This document shows positions 33,446-42,626 of a stretch of DNA of 64,000 nucleotides, one piece after another. Made by a program: the position numbers and the translations under genes. Origin of the DNA: an uncultured bacterium (GTDB lineage: Bacteria; Calescibacteriota; Calescibacteriia; Calescibacteriales; Calescibacteriaceae); assembly GCA_938036315.1 (NCBI GenBank), contig CALHPK010000009.1:186001-250000 (forward strand). Direction: 5' to 3'. A model generated the notes under the pieces. The model saw only the letters and a list, made by a program, of their open reading frames with translations, searched no databases and was not told the DNA's origin. The first letter of the stretch is position 1; each line of letters opens with the position of its first letter.

Positions 33446-36400
33446 TTAAAAATATCTTTCCTTTATTCTTCTTATAGTAGCGTACAAAGATGGTATAAGA
33501 ACCAAAGTCATCAGCAAGGAAAATGCCAGTCCTCCTACTGATGGAATAACAAAATCACTACCTCCAAGCAAACTTTTACTTTGAATAAACAAAGATGGAA
33601 CTAACCCAAATATAGTAGTCAAAGACGTCATAAGGACTGGTCTTATTCTTGAACCCGCTCCATCCCTTAGAGCACTCCTCCAATCCAATCCCTCCTCTCT
33701 TTCTTTTTTATTGACGACCTCAATAAGAACAATGCCATTATTAACTACTATCCCTGAAAGAAGAAAAATAGCAATTATTCCTAAGATCGACAACGGAATT
33801 TTAGTTAAAAATAGCGCAAGTACTACTCCAGCTATCCCCAACGGTATATTCAGCAAAATTATGAGAGGTAATGACAAAGATTCAAGAATAACAACCATAG
33901 ATGAGTACACCAAAAATATAGCGAGAATGAAAATGATGATTGCGGATTTGAACGTAGAAGACGTTTCACGAACAGCTCCACCTAAATCAACAAAAACCTC
34001 CGGATAATTATCCTCTATATATCTTTTTAATTTTTCAGCGTCTGTTAAGGTTGCACCAGTTGTATCTACAGACAGAGAAACCGCCCTTATACCATTTACC
34101 CTCAATATTTCACTCGGGGAAACACCAAATTTTCTAACAACTATGTCACCAAGAAAAACTGTTCCATCCTGTGAAAATGGAGGTTTTATAGGGAGTCTCA
34201 AAAAATTCTCAAAACCTATATTTCTCCCATACCTATTTACCAAAAATATATTTATATTCTGTCCATTCCAAGAAAATGGGCCCACATAAGAACCTGTAAT
34301 TAGCGTAGAAAGATAATCCCCCAGATAAAGTGGAGTAACACCAAGGGACTTAGCATAGTCCCAAAGCGCAAGTTTAATCTCAGGAACCGGCTCTTCTATA
34401 TCAACATCTGCTGCTCTGACAAAATCAAGAGTTCTCACATCATCCCTTATTCGCTTGGCAAGCTCAACAAACTTCACATAATCTGCACTTTCAGTATCTG
34501 AATACAGTAGAAGTTGTACATTCCTCTGCTGAGCAAAAACAAGAATATTTATAGGATTTGCAGGTAGTATCCTAAAATTCTCAATGTCTGGAAAAGATGA
34601 CAGAAGTTGGGATATCTTCTCGTAAGCTAAATTATATGGGTAACTTGATCTCAGCCTTATTCCTACCAAAATTAGATTATCAGCCTCTGTGAACCGCTGA
34701 GCTCTTCCAAATGCTCTCCCAAAAGTAGACTCTCCATATCTCAAGAACACATATAAGATGTTATCTCCAAAAATCTTGATTATTTCATCTTTAATCTGAA
34801 AGGCTACTCTCTCAGACCACATTGAATTTGCCACCTTTGGTAAATAAATAAATACTCTCAGATCTGGAGCCGGTCTGACTGGAAATATCTCCTTTTTCAA
34901 AGTTGGGAAAAGCAAAAAAATTGAGACTGATAAAAATATAATTGCAAGCGATGGGACAACAGGCTTGTTTATAACAAACCCGAGAAATCTTTTATATCCA
35001 GACTCAAGCCACTCAAATGGATAGGTAAACTTTTCTTCTTTCATCACCTTCGACGATAATGCGGGAATCAAGGTTACAGCAACAATAAGCGATATAAGAC
35101 TCGAGAGGAATACAACTAAAGCAAAATCTGAAAATAAACTGAGAGTAAACCCTTTCAAGAATATGATCGGTATAAATGGTACAAAATTTGTAATGGTAGA
35201 AGCAAGCAAAGCTGTGAAAACGTATTCTGCTCCCTCAACTATTGCTCTGATGAGTGGTAAACCTTCCCTTTGCTTTCTTTTTATACTCTCAAGAACAACT
35301 ATAGAATTATCAATTACAACACCGGTCGAGACTATTATAGCTGATAAAGATATTATGTTAAAACTCTTTCCAAGAAGATACAAAAACAGCACCGAAAATA
35401 AAACCGAAACAGGTATAGAAGTGAAAAGTATAAAGGACTCTCCAAAGTTCCTTATAAATAAATAAGTTATCACAAGAACAGATAAAACAGCATAAAATAT
35501 TGTCCGCCTAAGTTCATTTATAGTTTCTCTTATCTGATCTGCAAAATCCAAAAGGATCAGAACTTTCACATCCGCAGGTAACCTCTCTGATATCTTAGAA
35601 AGTTCGTCTTTAATTCTATCGCTCGTCTGAACAATACTCGAACCCGATCTTTTCCTCACAAGCATAAGCAATATACTCTGCTCTACTCCGCTTTCATCAA
35701 AAAAAATTGATCTTGATGATTCTAATTTCGATGAGATCTCGATATCGGCAATGTCCTTAAGTCTTATAGGGAGACCATTCTTTACCGAAACAACAATATC
35801 CTCGACATCCCTTAAACTCCCAAGCTTGCCTTTCACCGTCGAAAAGAAAGCTGTATCGCCTATATTTATTTTACCGACAGAAAAATCTCCATTATACTGG
35901 TATATCGCACTTCTGACCTCCTGAACGCCAATACCATATTTTTGCATCTTGCTAACATCAAGCCAAATATTGAGATTTCTCTGAGCATCAGCAAGAATAA
36001 GGGTTCCCCCAACCCCCGGAATTGTAGAAATATATGGAGAAATCAGATCATAAGCTATCTGATATAAAGATTCAAGAGTTCTCTTCCCCACTACACCAAT
36101 AAACAAAATAGGAAAAGCAGAAGAAGTGAATCTCAGAACAGATATCTGAAGATTCTGGAATTGATTGGTTCCACCACTCTGTAAAGCAAGAAGTCTTCTC
36201 TTCACAAATTCTACTCTCTCATTTACCCTCTGTACGGCAAAATCTAAATTCTCCCCTGTTCTGAACTTTATCTGAATCAAACCTACTCCATCTTCACATG
36301 TCGACTGAATTTCTTCCACACCTTCAACCACCTTCAGCTCGTCTTCCATAGGTCTTACGATCAAGGTTTCTATCTGCTCAGGAGATGCTCCAGGGTACGA

Positions 36401-36547
36401 AATGGCAACAGAAACAAACGGAGTCTCAACCGGAGGCAGAAGATCTACAGGTATCAAAAAAGATGAATAAACAGCGAGAACTATAAGTGATATGTATATT
36501 ATTGAGGTCCCAGCGGGTCTTGAAACAGAAAGCTTTGGGAAACTCAT
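33446..36547 (-). CDS. RND efflux transporter, HAE/SwrC-like
   Basis: 1033 residues with the duplicated RND layout: N-terminal TM1, a large periplasmic porter/docking loop, TM2-6, a second loop, TM8-12. The relay helix TM4 reads GVVIDNSIVVLES, with Asp-Asn in place of Asp-Asp, as in SwrC-type and several other HAE proteins. TM10 carries VVNNGIVLIE, and the SRIRPVLMTSLTTIFGLVP motif is at the C-terminal end. It should export hydrophobic compounds by proton antiport. No membrane-fusion or TolC-like gene adjoins it. Transcription of this gene is divergent from cutA across 40 bp. Confidence 0.92.
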   Translation of the reverse strand: MSFPKLSVSRPAGTSIIYISLIVLAVYSSFLIPVDLLPPVETPFVSVAISYPGASPEQIETLIVRPMEDELKVVEGVEEIQSTCEDGVGLIQIKFRTGENLDFAVQRVNERVEFVKRRLLALQSGGTNQFQNLQISVLRFTSSAFPILFIGVVGKRTLESLYQIAYDLISPYISTIPGVGGTLILADAQRNLNIWLDVSKMQKYGIGVQEVRSAIYQYNGDFSVGKINIGDTAFFSTVKGKLGSLRDVEDIVVSVKNGLPIRLKDIADIEISSKLESSRSIFFDESGVEQSILLMLVRKRSGSSIVQTSDRIKDELSKISERLPADVKVLILLDFADQIRETINELRRTIFYAVLSVLVITYLFIRNFGESFILFTSIPVSVLFSVLFLYLLGKSFNIISLSAIIVSTGVVIDNSIVVLESIKRKQREGLPLIRAIVEGAEYVFTALLASTITNFVPFIPIIFLKGFTLSLFSDFALVVFLSSLISLIVAVTLIPALSSKVMKEEKFTYPFEWLESGYKRFLGFVINKPVVPSLAIIFLSVSIFLLFPTLKKEIFPVRPAPDLRVFIYLPKVANSMWSERVAFQIKDEIIKIFGDNILYVFLRYGESTFGRAFGRAQRFTEADNLILVGIRLRSSYPYNLAYEKISQLLSSFPDIENFRILPANPINILVFAQQRNVQLLLYSDTESADYVKFVELAKRIRDDVRTLDFVRAADVDIEEPVPEIKLALWDYAKSLGVTPLYLGDYLSTLITGSYVGPFSWNGQNINIFLVNRYGRNIGFENFLRLPIKPPFSQDGTVFLGDIVVRKFGVSPSEILRVNGIRAVSLSVDTTGATLTDAEKLKRYIEDNYPEVFVDLGGAVRETSSTFKSAIIIFILAIFLVYSSMVVILESLSLPLIILLNIPLGIAGVVLALFLTKIPLSILGIIAIFLLSGIVVNNGIVLIEVVNKKEREEGLDWRSALRDGAGSRIRPVLMTSLTTIFGLVPSLFIQSKSLLGGSDFVIPSVGGLAFSLLMTLVLIPSLYATIRRIKERYF

Positions 36548-36587
36548 TTATAAAATCTAATACCTTAAGAGAAAAGATACAAATTTA

Positions 36588-36947
36588 ATGAAAAAATTCA
36601 AAATTACACCTAATTTAAGTCAAGCTATGAGATTGGTTGCATTTATAACAGTTCCTGATGAAGAGACAGGAGTAAAAATAGCAAGGCATCTGGTTGAAAA
36701 CAAACTCGCAAGTTGCGTAAACATAGTAAAGAACATACGCTCCATCTATTTTTGGCAAGGGAAAATACAAGATGATCCAGAAGCATTACTTATTGTCAAA
36801 ACCAAAAAGTACCTATTTGATAAGCTCAAAAACGAAGTTGAAAAGATGCATCCGTACACTGTTCCTGAAATAATAGGATTTGAGATAGATAAATGCGCAG
36901 AAAAATATGGTGCTTGGTGGGATGAAACAACTATGCCCCCTGAGTAG
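36588..36947 (+). CDS. cutA: CutA-family divalent-cation tolerance protein
   Basis: 119 residues; the CutA domain covers about 15-119 with FITVPDEETGVKIARHLVENKLASCVNIV, SIYFWQGKIQDDPEALLIVKT and YTVPEIIGF, all characteristic (motifs named by key residues). A trimeric ferredoxin-like fold of uncertain physiological role. The first 14 residues (MKKFKITPNLSQA) are extra; ATG 36630 is an alternative start beginning MRLVAFITV. GATACA ends 6 nt before the first ATG, favouring a leaderless start there. Confidence 0.92.
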   Translation: MKKFKITPNLSQAMRLVAFITVPDEETGVKIARHLVENKLASCVNIVKNIRSIYFWQGKIQDDPEALLIVKTKKYLFDKLKNEVEKMHPYTVPEIIGFEIDKCAEKYGAWWDETTMPPE

Positions 36948-36986
36948 ATTCCGAAGGTAAAACTTCACTTCTGAAGCAATAAGAAA

Positions 36987-37619
36987 TCAATCGCTTTTCC
37001 ATTTGTTGATAGAATAAATGCTATCTACAAAATTCAGTATGCACAAAAGCTTGTCCTTTACCTTGGAAAGGGTATCATTGTCTATAGATGAAGGGGGGGT
37101 GTTTACAAAAATATCAATAAGCTCGCTAATCTTGTTTAGTATTTCACTCTCCTGACCTTTTTTAATGTTTTTGCTATCATTTTTGATACTATATTTTCTT
37201 TCATCTTCTTGCTCAGCTCTCCATATATCAGGCAGGTAGTCATTGTTATTAGTTAGGGGGTTATCTTTACCGTCAAGTCTACGCTCTATCTGATCAATTA
37301 TCTTTTCAAAGCCTTCAATTACTGAGAAATTTTTAGCTATTAATCTTTTTTCATCACTGCTCTTTTTTGAATTCCATATAGCGGGATAGTTCTTTTCTAT
37401 CCATCTTTCTATTTCTGGGATAGGCACTGCTATAAGGCTTTTTCCTTGGGCTTTAAGTCTCTTTTTCCATCCGACCTTTGAGGTAAACTTATATGTAGCC
37501 TTCTTACTCTTTTTTATCCCATAATGTTCGAATACTTTCTGAATTGCGTCTACTCCTACAGCGTAGGGGATATTATTTATAATTTTTACACCTGGAATAC
37601 TTATCATTTCTTCTGGCAT
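36987..37619 (-). CDS. Hypothetical protein, no family recognised
   Basis: 210 residues, hydrophilic, without signal peptide or membrane helix. Residues 1-95 look folded (SIPGVKIINNIPYAVG, a basic patch KKSKKATYKFTSKVGWKKRLK, then IAVPIPEIERWIEKNYPAIW), hinting at a nucleic-acid-binding module. Residues 100-170 are Asn/Asp/Lys-rich and probably disordered. The end is a predicted helix pair. It lies 47 nt downstream of the region before secY in a position where neither neighbour explains it; secY on the same strand starts upstream of it, so the two may share a transcript. Function unknown. Confidence 0.6.
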   Translation of the reverse strand: MPEEMISIPGVKIINNIPYAVGVDAIQKVFEHYGIKKSKKATYKFTSKVGWKKRLKAQGKSLIAVPIPEIERWIEKNYPAIWNSKKSSDEKRLIAKNFSVIEGFEKIIDQIERRLDGKDNPLTNNNDYLPDIWRAEQEDERKYSIKNDSKNIKKGQESEILNKISELIDIFVNTPPSSIDNDTLSKVKDKLLCILNFVDSIYSINKWKSD

Positions 37620-37666
37620 CCCCCAAAATTTTAATTTTACAAATTTTCGACCTTGTTATGCATAGT

Positions 37667-38983
37667 TCAGTAAGCAGTTCTTCCCCTTATAATTGGTTCC
37701 TTACCTACTAGACCTTCGTAGCTTGACATATAAAGAAGTGCCTCAATCTGCCTTATTGTATCCATAGCGACTCCAATAGCTATCAGGAGAGAAGTTCCCC
37801 CAAAACTGAACGGTAAATTCATCGCTCCCATGAAGAAAGTTGGTAACACACATACGAATCCAAGATAGATACCTCCCACAAGTGTCAGTCGTGTTATGAC
37901 TTTATCAAGGTATTCAGATGTCTGCTGTCCCGGTCTTATCCCAGGTATGAATGCACCTGCCTTCTGCAAATTCTCAGCAATATCATATGGATTAAATATT
38001 ATACCTGTATAAAAGAAGGCGAAAAATATTATCAGAACAAAATAAATCACGTTATAGATTGGGGAAAGTGGGTTGAGGAAACTTGCGATCTTCTGAGTTA
38101 CAGGATTATTAACAAATGTAGCTATTGTTAACGGGAACATAAGGATTGCCGAAGCAAAAATTGGCGGGATGACCCCAGATATATTAAGCTTTATAGGAAG
38201 GTAAGATGGAACTCCCCCGACCAACTTTCTTCCCATCACTCGTGTAGCATACTGAATTGGGATTTTTCTGTATGAAGCCTCCATATATACTATAAAAGCA
38301 ACAATAAAAATCATAAGAATAAGCCCCATAACAAGATTCATAGGTTCGACTTCGCCCAGCCTGAGAAGTGTAATAATATTACCAATAGTACCTGGTAGTC
38401 TGGATATTATCCCAGTAAAGATTATGAGTGAAATTCCATTACCTATTCCCTTTTTCGTAATCTGCTCACCAATCCACATAAGCGACATTGTTCCTATTGT
38501 GATAGTCAATCCTGCAGATATTCTGAAAGTTAGACCCCCTTCCGCGAGTCTGCCAGTGGCGGAAAATGTCTGCTCGAGAGATAGAGCCCAAAAACTCCCC
38601 TGAAAGAAGCTTAGAAAAACCGCCAAATATCTTGAATACTGATTTATCTTTTGTCTTCCAAGCTCCCCTTGTTTCTTCAACTCCTGAAGTTTCGGAAAAA
38701 CCGAGGACAAAACCTCCATAATTATCGAAGCTGTAATATACGGCATAACCCCCAAAGCGAAAACCGAGGCATTTTCCATAGCTCCCCCCGAAAAAAGATT
38801 AAAGAGCCCAAGCAAAGTCCCTTCCGCCATTGCGAAAAACTCTCTCAGAGCTTGGAGATCTACTCCCGGAATAGGTATAAAAATCCCAATTCGATATATC
38901 GTGAGCATACCAAGAGTAAACAAAAGCCTCTTTTTGAGTTCTGGAATCTTCGGCAGAGATATTATCCCAGCAGGTCTCTGCAT
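37667..38983 (-). CDS. secY: Protein translocase subunit SecY
   Basis: 438 residues with ten transmembrane helices; the central channel of the Sec translocon. Landmarks: RIGIFIPIPGVD after TM1, the plug region NLFSGGAMENASVFALGVMPYI, GNGISLIIFTGI (TM4-5), RKIPIQYATRVMGRK (cytoplasmic loop 4/5 ribosome contact), and the C-terminal DTIRQIEALLYMSSYEGL. TACTAT (complement of 38991-38996) ends 7 nt before the ATG, so the message is predicted leaderless. The usual neighbours rplO, adk, map and infA are absent; an unknown gene lies downstream. Confidence 0.96.
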   Translation of the reverse strand: MQRPAGIISLPKIPELKKRLLFTLGMLTIYRIGIFIPIPGVDLQALREFFAMAEGTLLGLFNLFSGGAMENASVFALGVMPYITASIIMEVLSSVFPKLQELKKQGELGRQKINQYSRYLAVFLSFFQGSFWALSLEQTFSATGRLAEGGLTFRISAGLTITIGTMSLMWIGEQITKKGIGNGISLIIFTGIISRLPGTIGNIITLLRLGEVEPMNLVMGLILMIFIVAFIVYMEASYRKIPIQYATRVMGRKLVGGVPSYLPIKLNISGVIPPIFASAILMFPLTIATFVNNPVTQKIASFLNPLSPIYNVIYFVLIIFFAFFYTGIIFNPYDIAENLQKAGAFIPGIRPGQQTSEYLDKVITRLTLVGGIYLGFVCVLPTFFMGAMNLPFSFGGTSLLIAIGVAMDTIRQIEALLYMSSYEGLVGKEPIIRGRTAY

Positions 38984-39110
38984 AAACCAAATAGTAATAA
39001 CTCAAAAATCATAATTGAAATTTACAGTTTGAAAGTAATCATCCGAATAAGACTTAAAAGTTTATCCTCACTGCCACACCATCAAAGGGAGAATAACTAA
39101 ATTAAATAGT

Positions 39111-39269
39111 ATGATTAGCCTATCGTCCTTTAAAGACCTGATTAATTTCTTTCTGAAAAGAAAAAAATTCTGGCTTATTCCTGTTATTCTTGGTATACTC
39201 ATATTAGCCCTGGTGATAATGTTCGGAGGGAGTTCTCCAGTATCACCTTTCATCTATACGATTTTCTGA
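39111..39269 (+). CDS. DUF5989-like small membrane protein
   Basis: 52 residues: a short amphipathic start (MISLSSFKDLINFFLKRKK), one transmembrane helix (FWLIPVILGILILALVIMF) and the tail GGSSPVSPFIYTIF. The FxDL...F...RKKxWL-TM-APFIYTxF pattern matches DUF5989, small proteins usually encoded beside SxtJ and a carbamoyltransferase. The SxtJ-like gene follows 25 nt downstream. Divergent from secY across 127 bp. No carbamoyltransferase is present here. Too short for standard ORF cut-offs, so easy to miss. Confidence 0.78.
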   Translation: MISLSSFKDLINFFLKRKKFWLIPVILGILILALVIMFGGSSPVSPFIYTIF

Positions 39270-39294
39270 TTACAAAGAGTGCAAAATCAAATAG

Positions 39295-39666
39295 ATGAGA
39301 AATACACCAGAAATACATAAATCAGCTAAGCAAGTTGTCGCAATAACCGGCGGACTAATTCTTCTCAATCTCATCATTGGAAGCCATATTCCATTATTCA
39401 TCGCTTTATTTATCATATTTTTGTATCTTATATCAGAAACCAAAACTCTAAAACTAATAAAGTTTCTTTCTCAACCAGCTTCCTACACAACCAAACTTCT
39501 TTCAATCCTATCCCTATCTTTCCTTTTCTACTTCATTCTTACACCGGTTAGTATAATCTGGAGGATATTCACAAAAGATCCACTGAATCTGAAAAAAAGG
39601 GAAAAATCATATTACATTCTAAGAAATAAAGAGTTCGATATATCTGACTTCCAGAAACCTTACTAA
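39295..39666 (+). CDS. SxtJ-like membrane protein
   Basis: 123 residues with three hydrophobic segments (about 15-30, 30-47 and 66-90). The third, SLSFLFYFILTPVSIIWRIFTKDPLNLK, matches the SxtJ pattern of a helix ending in TP-x-x-x-x-x-R-x-x-x-KDPL, followed by SYYILRN. SxtJ was named in the saxitoxin cluster, but the family is widespread with DUF5989 and has no proven function; a role at the inner membrane is all that can be said. Co-directional with nadC/cobL downstream. Confidence 0.72.
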   Translation: MRNTPEIHKSAKQVVAITGGLILLNLIIGSHIPLFIALFIIFLYLISETKTLKLIKFLSQPASYTTKLLSILSLSFLFYFILTPVSIIWRIFTKDPLNLKKREKSYYILRNKEFDISDFQKPY

Positions 39667-39720
39667 TTATCTTTACACAATCTGAGTTTATTAACTCTTC
39701 CTTCTCTGACCTCTTACGAA

Positions 39721-40092
39721 ATGCAATTTAAGATGGAGCAAAAAATCCGAGTAAAATCCGATTCTATATTAATGATGTTAGGGCAAGAGAATAAACTGTG
39801 GGGTCTTTTAGAAGAAATAGAGGATCTGCAGAGGAAAATTTTTCAATTGGTGAAGGAGCAAAAACATAAAGAAAGCGCCGAGGAACTTGAGAAAATTCTA
39901 CACAAGTTTCAAAGATTGCTGTTTGTAGATTTACGCTACGATCTTAAATTAAAGGGAAAAATCTTAAAGCTTAAAACGCTATTCAGCATACTTAAAAGAT
40001 ATTACGAGCTTATGCTCATTATAAACAATGAAGCAAATAAAGTATCTGTAAATTCAATTGAGCCCGGAACATTGGTGAAACGAAAAGAGTAA
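39721..40092 (+). CDS. Hypothetical helical protein
   Basis: 123 residues, nearly all predicted helix, Leu/Lys/Glu-rich, no signal peptide and no membrane segment. The heptad-like stretch LLEEIEDLQRKIFQLVKEQ (about 29-47) suggests a helical bundle. Flagellar chaperones such as FlgN/FliT have a similar size and composition, but no motif supports that. It sits 54 nt after the SxtJ-like gene and 59 nt before nadC, so it may share their transcript. Function unknown. Confidence 0.5.
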   Translation: MQFKMEQKIRVKSDSILMMLGQENKLWGLLEEIEDLQRKIFQLVKEQKHKESAEELEKILHKFQRLLFVDLRYDLKLKGKILKLKTLFSILKRYYELMLIINNEANKVSVNSIEPGTLVKRKE

Positions 40093-40151
40093 AAGATCTG
40101 CCAGAGATAACATTAATTTTCAAGGAGTGAATTAAATTCTTTGTAAGGTAG

Positions 40152-41108
40152 ATGTCGGAAAATCCGAAAAATAGATGGGAATTCCTAAAAATAAAGAGGG
40201 AAGCCGAAGATCAACTCAAAAAGTTAGTAAGAAGCTGGTTCGATGAGGATAAAGTTTTCAAAGATATAACAACAGCCCTGGTAATTCCCAATAAAAAAGG
40301 TAGGCTTATAATATTTTCAAAAAGCAAAAAACAGTTCACAGTTGCCGGAGCGGACTTTATAAAGCTTATAGTAAATAAATATTTAAAATGCACTCAAGGA
40401 AAAAAAGAGCCAGTTAAAGTAAAGATATTGAAGAGAGATGGTATGATTGTTCAAACTGGTGACAAAATAGCAGAGATAGAAGGAAATATAAAAATCCTTC
40501 TATCATTAGAAAGAATTATTCTCAATCTCGTTTCCATCCTCAGCGGGATAGCTACCGAGACAAGAGAACTTGTGAAACTTGCAAAAGGAGTAAAGATCTT
40601 GTCGACAAGGAAAACTGCTCCCGGTCTCAGATATCTCGAAAAATATGCAGTCTGCGTCGGCGGAGGTTTTACACACAGAAAGAATCTTGCCGATGCAGTA
40701 CTTATAAAAGATAATCATATAAAAGCTCTGGGTGGAATCAAAAACCTATGCAAGATTATAAATGAAAAACAATCAAAGATAAAAAAATTGATCAAAAGTG
40801 GAACCCAATTTGAAATCGAGGTTCAGAATCAGGATGAGCTTGAATCCCTGCTAGATATATCAAAATATTTTGGAAAAATAACTATCATGCTAGACAATTT
40901 TATGTACAATGCCCTCAAAAGGGCAATAAAGAAAATAAAAGAATTTTCAAAGAAACATGGAATCGAAATACTCGTGGAAGTTTCTGGAGGGGTAAATCTA
41001 CAAAATATCAGAAAGATTGCAAAACTTAAACCAGATTTTATATCTGCTGGGTATATAACTATTCAGCCAAGAATTCCAGATATATCAGCGGATATTGTTC
41101 CTATCTGA
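40152..41108 (+). CDS. nadC: Nicotinate-nucleotide pyrophosphorylase (carboxylating)
   Basis: 318 residues (usual 280-300). Makes nicotinate mononucleotide from quinolinate and PRPP in NAD synthesis. The core is diagnostic: NLVSILSGIATETREL, STRKTAPGLRYLEKYAVCVGGGFTHR (about 140-168) and ADAVLIKDNHIKALGG; C-terminal EVSGGVN and ISAGYIT follow. The molybdenum-associated paralogue ModD has the same motifs, but no molybdate genes are nearby. The N-terminus is about 20 residues longer than usual and basic. No nadA or nadB is in the window. Confidence 0.88.
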   Translation: MSENPKNRWEFLKIKREAEDQLKKLVRSWFDEDKVFKDITTALVIPNKKGRLIIFSKSKKQFTVAGADFIKLIVNKYLKCTQGKKEPVKVKILKRDGMIVQTGDKIAEIEGNIKILLSLERIILNLVSILSGIATETRELVKLAKGVKILSTRKTAPGLRYLEKYAVCVGGGFTHRKNLADAVLIKDNHIKALGGIKNLCKIINEKQSKIKKLIKSGTQFEIEVQNQDELESLLDISKYFGKITIMLDNFMYNALKRAIKKIKEFSKKHGIEILVEVSGGVNLQNIRKIAKLKPDFISAGYITIQPRIPDISADIVPI

Positions 41109-41151
41109 AGATATATCTCTGGTTTAGATTTTTTCCTATTTTTGATTTGTT

Positions 41152-42366
41152 ATGATTTACATAATTGGAATAGGCGAGGATGGAATCGATGGGCTCTTAC
41201 CTTATGCCAGAAGCAAACTCCAAGAATCAGATGTTATAGTTGGAGGTAAAAGGCATCTCGAACTTGTCAGAGAATTTATTCACCTCAAAGACGTAATCAC
41301 AATAGGCTCTGATCTTGAAGCGGTTCTAAAGTTAGTAGAAGAGAAGTTCAAAATGGGGAAGAAAGTAGTAGTTCTAAATTCTGGAGATCCTCTTTTCTTT
41401 GGCTTTGCAAAAAGATTAATAGAACATTTTGGCAAAGATAATTGCCAAGTAATACCTACGTTATCTTCTGTTCAGCTTGCATTCTCAAAAATTAAAGAAA
41501 GTTGGGATGATGCAAAAATAATAAGTATACACACAAGAGCAAAAATCCAAGACTATATATGGGACATTCTCGAGAATGAAAAAATTGCAATTTTAACATC
41601 TGGTAAAGAAGATCCCAAAATTGTTGCTGAATTTCTTGCAAACAATAATATAGTTGTAAAGAATTTTTTTGTATTTGAGAATCTAGGTGGAAAATCCGAG
41701 CGAATACTGAACCTTAAGATCGACGAAGTTAAAAACTATGATTTCTCCATGTTAAACATAATCGTCATTATCAAAGATAAGATCTCCAGAAAGTTTAACT
41801 TTGGACTTCCGGAAGAATCTTTTAAGTATCATACCGTAAAAAGAGGTATCATCACGAAAGCAGAATTGAGAGCTATTGCGATATCTAAACTTTCATTGAA
41901 GGAAGATTCAGTTGTCTGGGATATTGGCAGTGGCTCTGGATCTGTGGCAATAGAGTGTGCCCTACTTTCAAGGAAGGGGAAAGTATACGCCATAGAGAAA
42001 AATGAAGACTTAGTGGAGATCATCCGCAGTAACAAACTCAAATTCGGAGCTTACAATTTAGAGATAGTCTTGGGAGAAGCTCCTGATATTTTGAGAAAGC
42101 TTGAGGATCCCGATTCCATCTTTATTGGTGGAGGAGGGAGAAACATAGAGGAAATTCTTTCTGAATGCCTATCCAGAGAGAAGCTCAAAAATATTGTTGC
42201 CACTTTTATCGTTCCTTCTCATTTTGTCCGATGTTACGAATTTTTGAAGTCAAAAGGGTACTCTCCGAATGCGTTCTTCTTTAACTTTATGAAGCTGAAA
42301 GATATAGGGGGATATGAGAAATTCGATTCTTATGCTGAGACTTTTTTGATTCACCTATCTTTGTAA
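41152..42366 (+). CDS. cobL: Precorrin-6B C5,15-methyltransferase/decarboxylase, CbiE-CbiT fusion
   Basis: 404 residues. N-terminal CbiE tetrapyrrole methylase (1-200: IIGIGEDGIDGLLP, VLNSGDPLFFG, PTLSSVQLAFSKI) fused to CbiT (about 215-404: TKAELRAIAISKLSL, DIGSGSGSVAIE, IFIGGGGRNIEE). It performs two SAM-dependent methylations and a decarboxylation in corrin ring synthesis. It starts 43 nt after nadC. It is the only cobalamin gene in the window. A B12-dependent methylmalonyl-CoA mutase is implied by the epimerase gene, which gives a plausible use for the cofactor (inference). Confidence 0.93.
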   Translation: MIYIIGIGEDGIDGLLPYARSKLQESDVIVGGKRHLELVREFIHLKDVITIGSDLEAVLKLVEEKFKMGKKVVVLNSGDPLFFGFAKRLIEHFGKDNCQVIPTLSSVQLAFSKIKESWDDAKIISIHTRAKIQDYIWDILENEKIAILTSGKEDPKIVAEFLANNNIVVKNFFVFENLGGKSERILNLKIDEVKNYDFSMLNIIVIIKDKISRKFNFGLPEESFKYHTVKRGIITKAELRAIAISKLSLKEDSVVWDIGSGSGSVAIECALLSRKGKVYAIEKNEDLVEIIRSNKLKFGAYNLEIVLGEAPDILRKLEDPDSIFIGGGGRNIEEILSECLSREKLKNIVATFIVPSHFVRCYEFLKSKGYSPNAFFFNFMKLKDIGGYEKFDSYAETFLIHLSL

Positions 42367-42377
42367 GCTTGATGATA

Positions 42378-42435
42378 TTTAGTGAATCTGGTTTTAGTGA
42401 ATATGTGGTTACTTTTTAATGTGGTTACTTTTTAA
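42378..42435. repeat. Two successive tandem duplications after cobL
   Basis: TTTAGTGAAT recurs with a 15-bp period (42378 and 42393), and TGTGGTTACTTTTTAA occurs twice head to tail (42404-42419 and 42420-42435). They begin 12 bp after the cobL stop. Confidence 0.88.
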
Positions 42436-42522
42436 TAAAATCTTATAACCTAAAAAGTGTGGTTGCAGAATATCTGCTGGCTAAAATTAGTGATTTTCAT
42501 AACTTTTTTAAAACTAAATTTT

Positions 42523-42551
42523 TTGCGATTCGCACTCCAAAGCGGTATAAT
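42523..42551 (+). promoter_or_regulatory. Distal promoter of the class A PBP gene
   Basis: TTGCGA (42523-42528), 17 bp, perfect TATAAT (42546-42551). Predicted start near 42558, giving a leader of about 70 nt. Confidence 0.55.
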
Positions 42552-42593
42552 AGCTTATAGATTTCATATGTACAAACTGAAATTATCGTGATT

Positions 42594-42621
42594 TTGACTG
42601 GAGCACACTAAAATTTATTTT
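42594..42621 (+). promoter_or_regulatory. Proximal promoter of the class A PBP gene, leaderless
   Basis: TTGACT (42594-42599), 16 bp, TATTTT (42616-42621). The -10 box ends 5 nt before ATG 42627, so the start of transcription should coincide with the start codon. Confidence 0.5.
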
Positions 42622-42626
42622 TGGTT

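Noticed and set aside
39068-39253. 61-codon minus-strand ORF
   Set aside because: It is antisense to the DUF5989-like gene, whose plus-strand product fits a family; the minus frame is a shadow.
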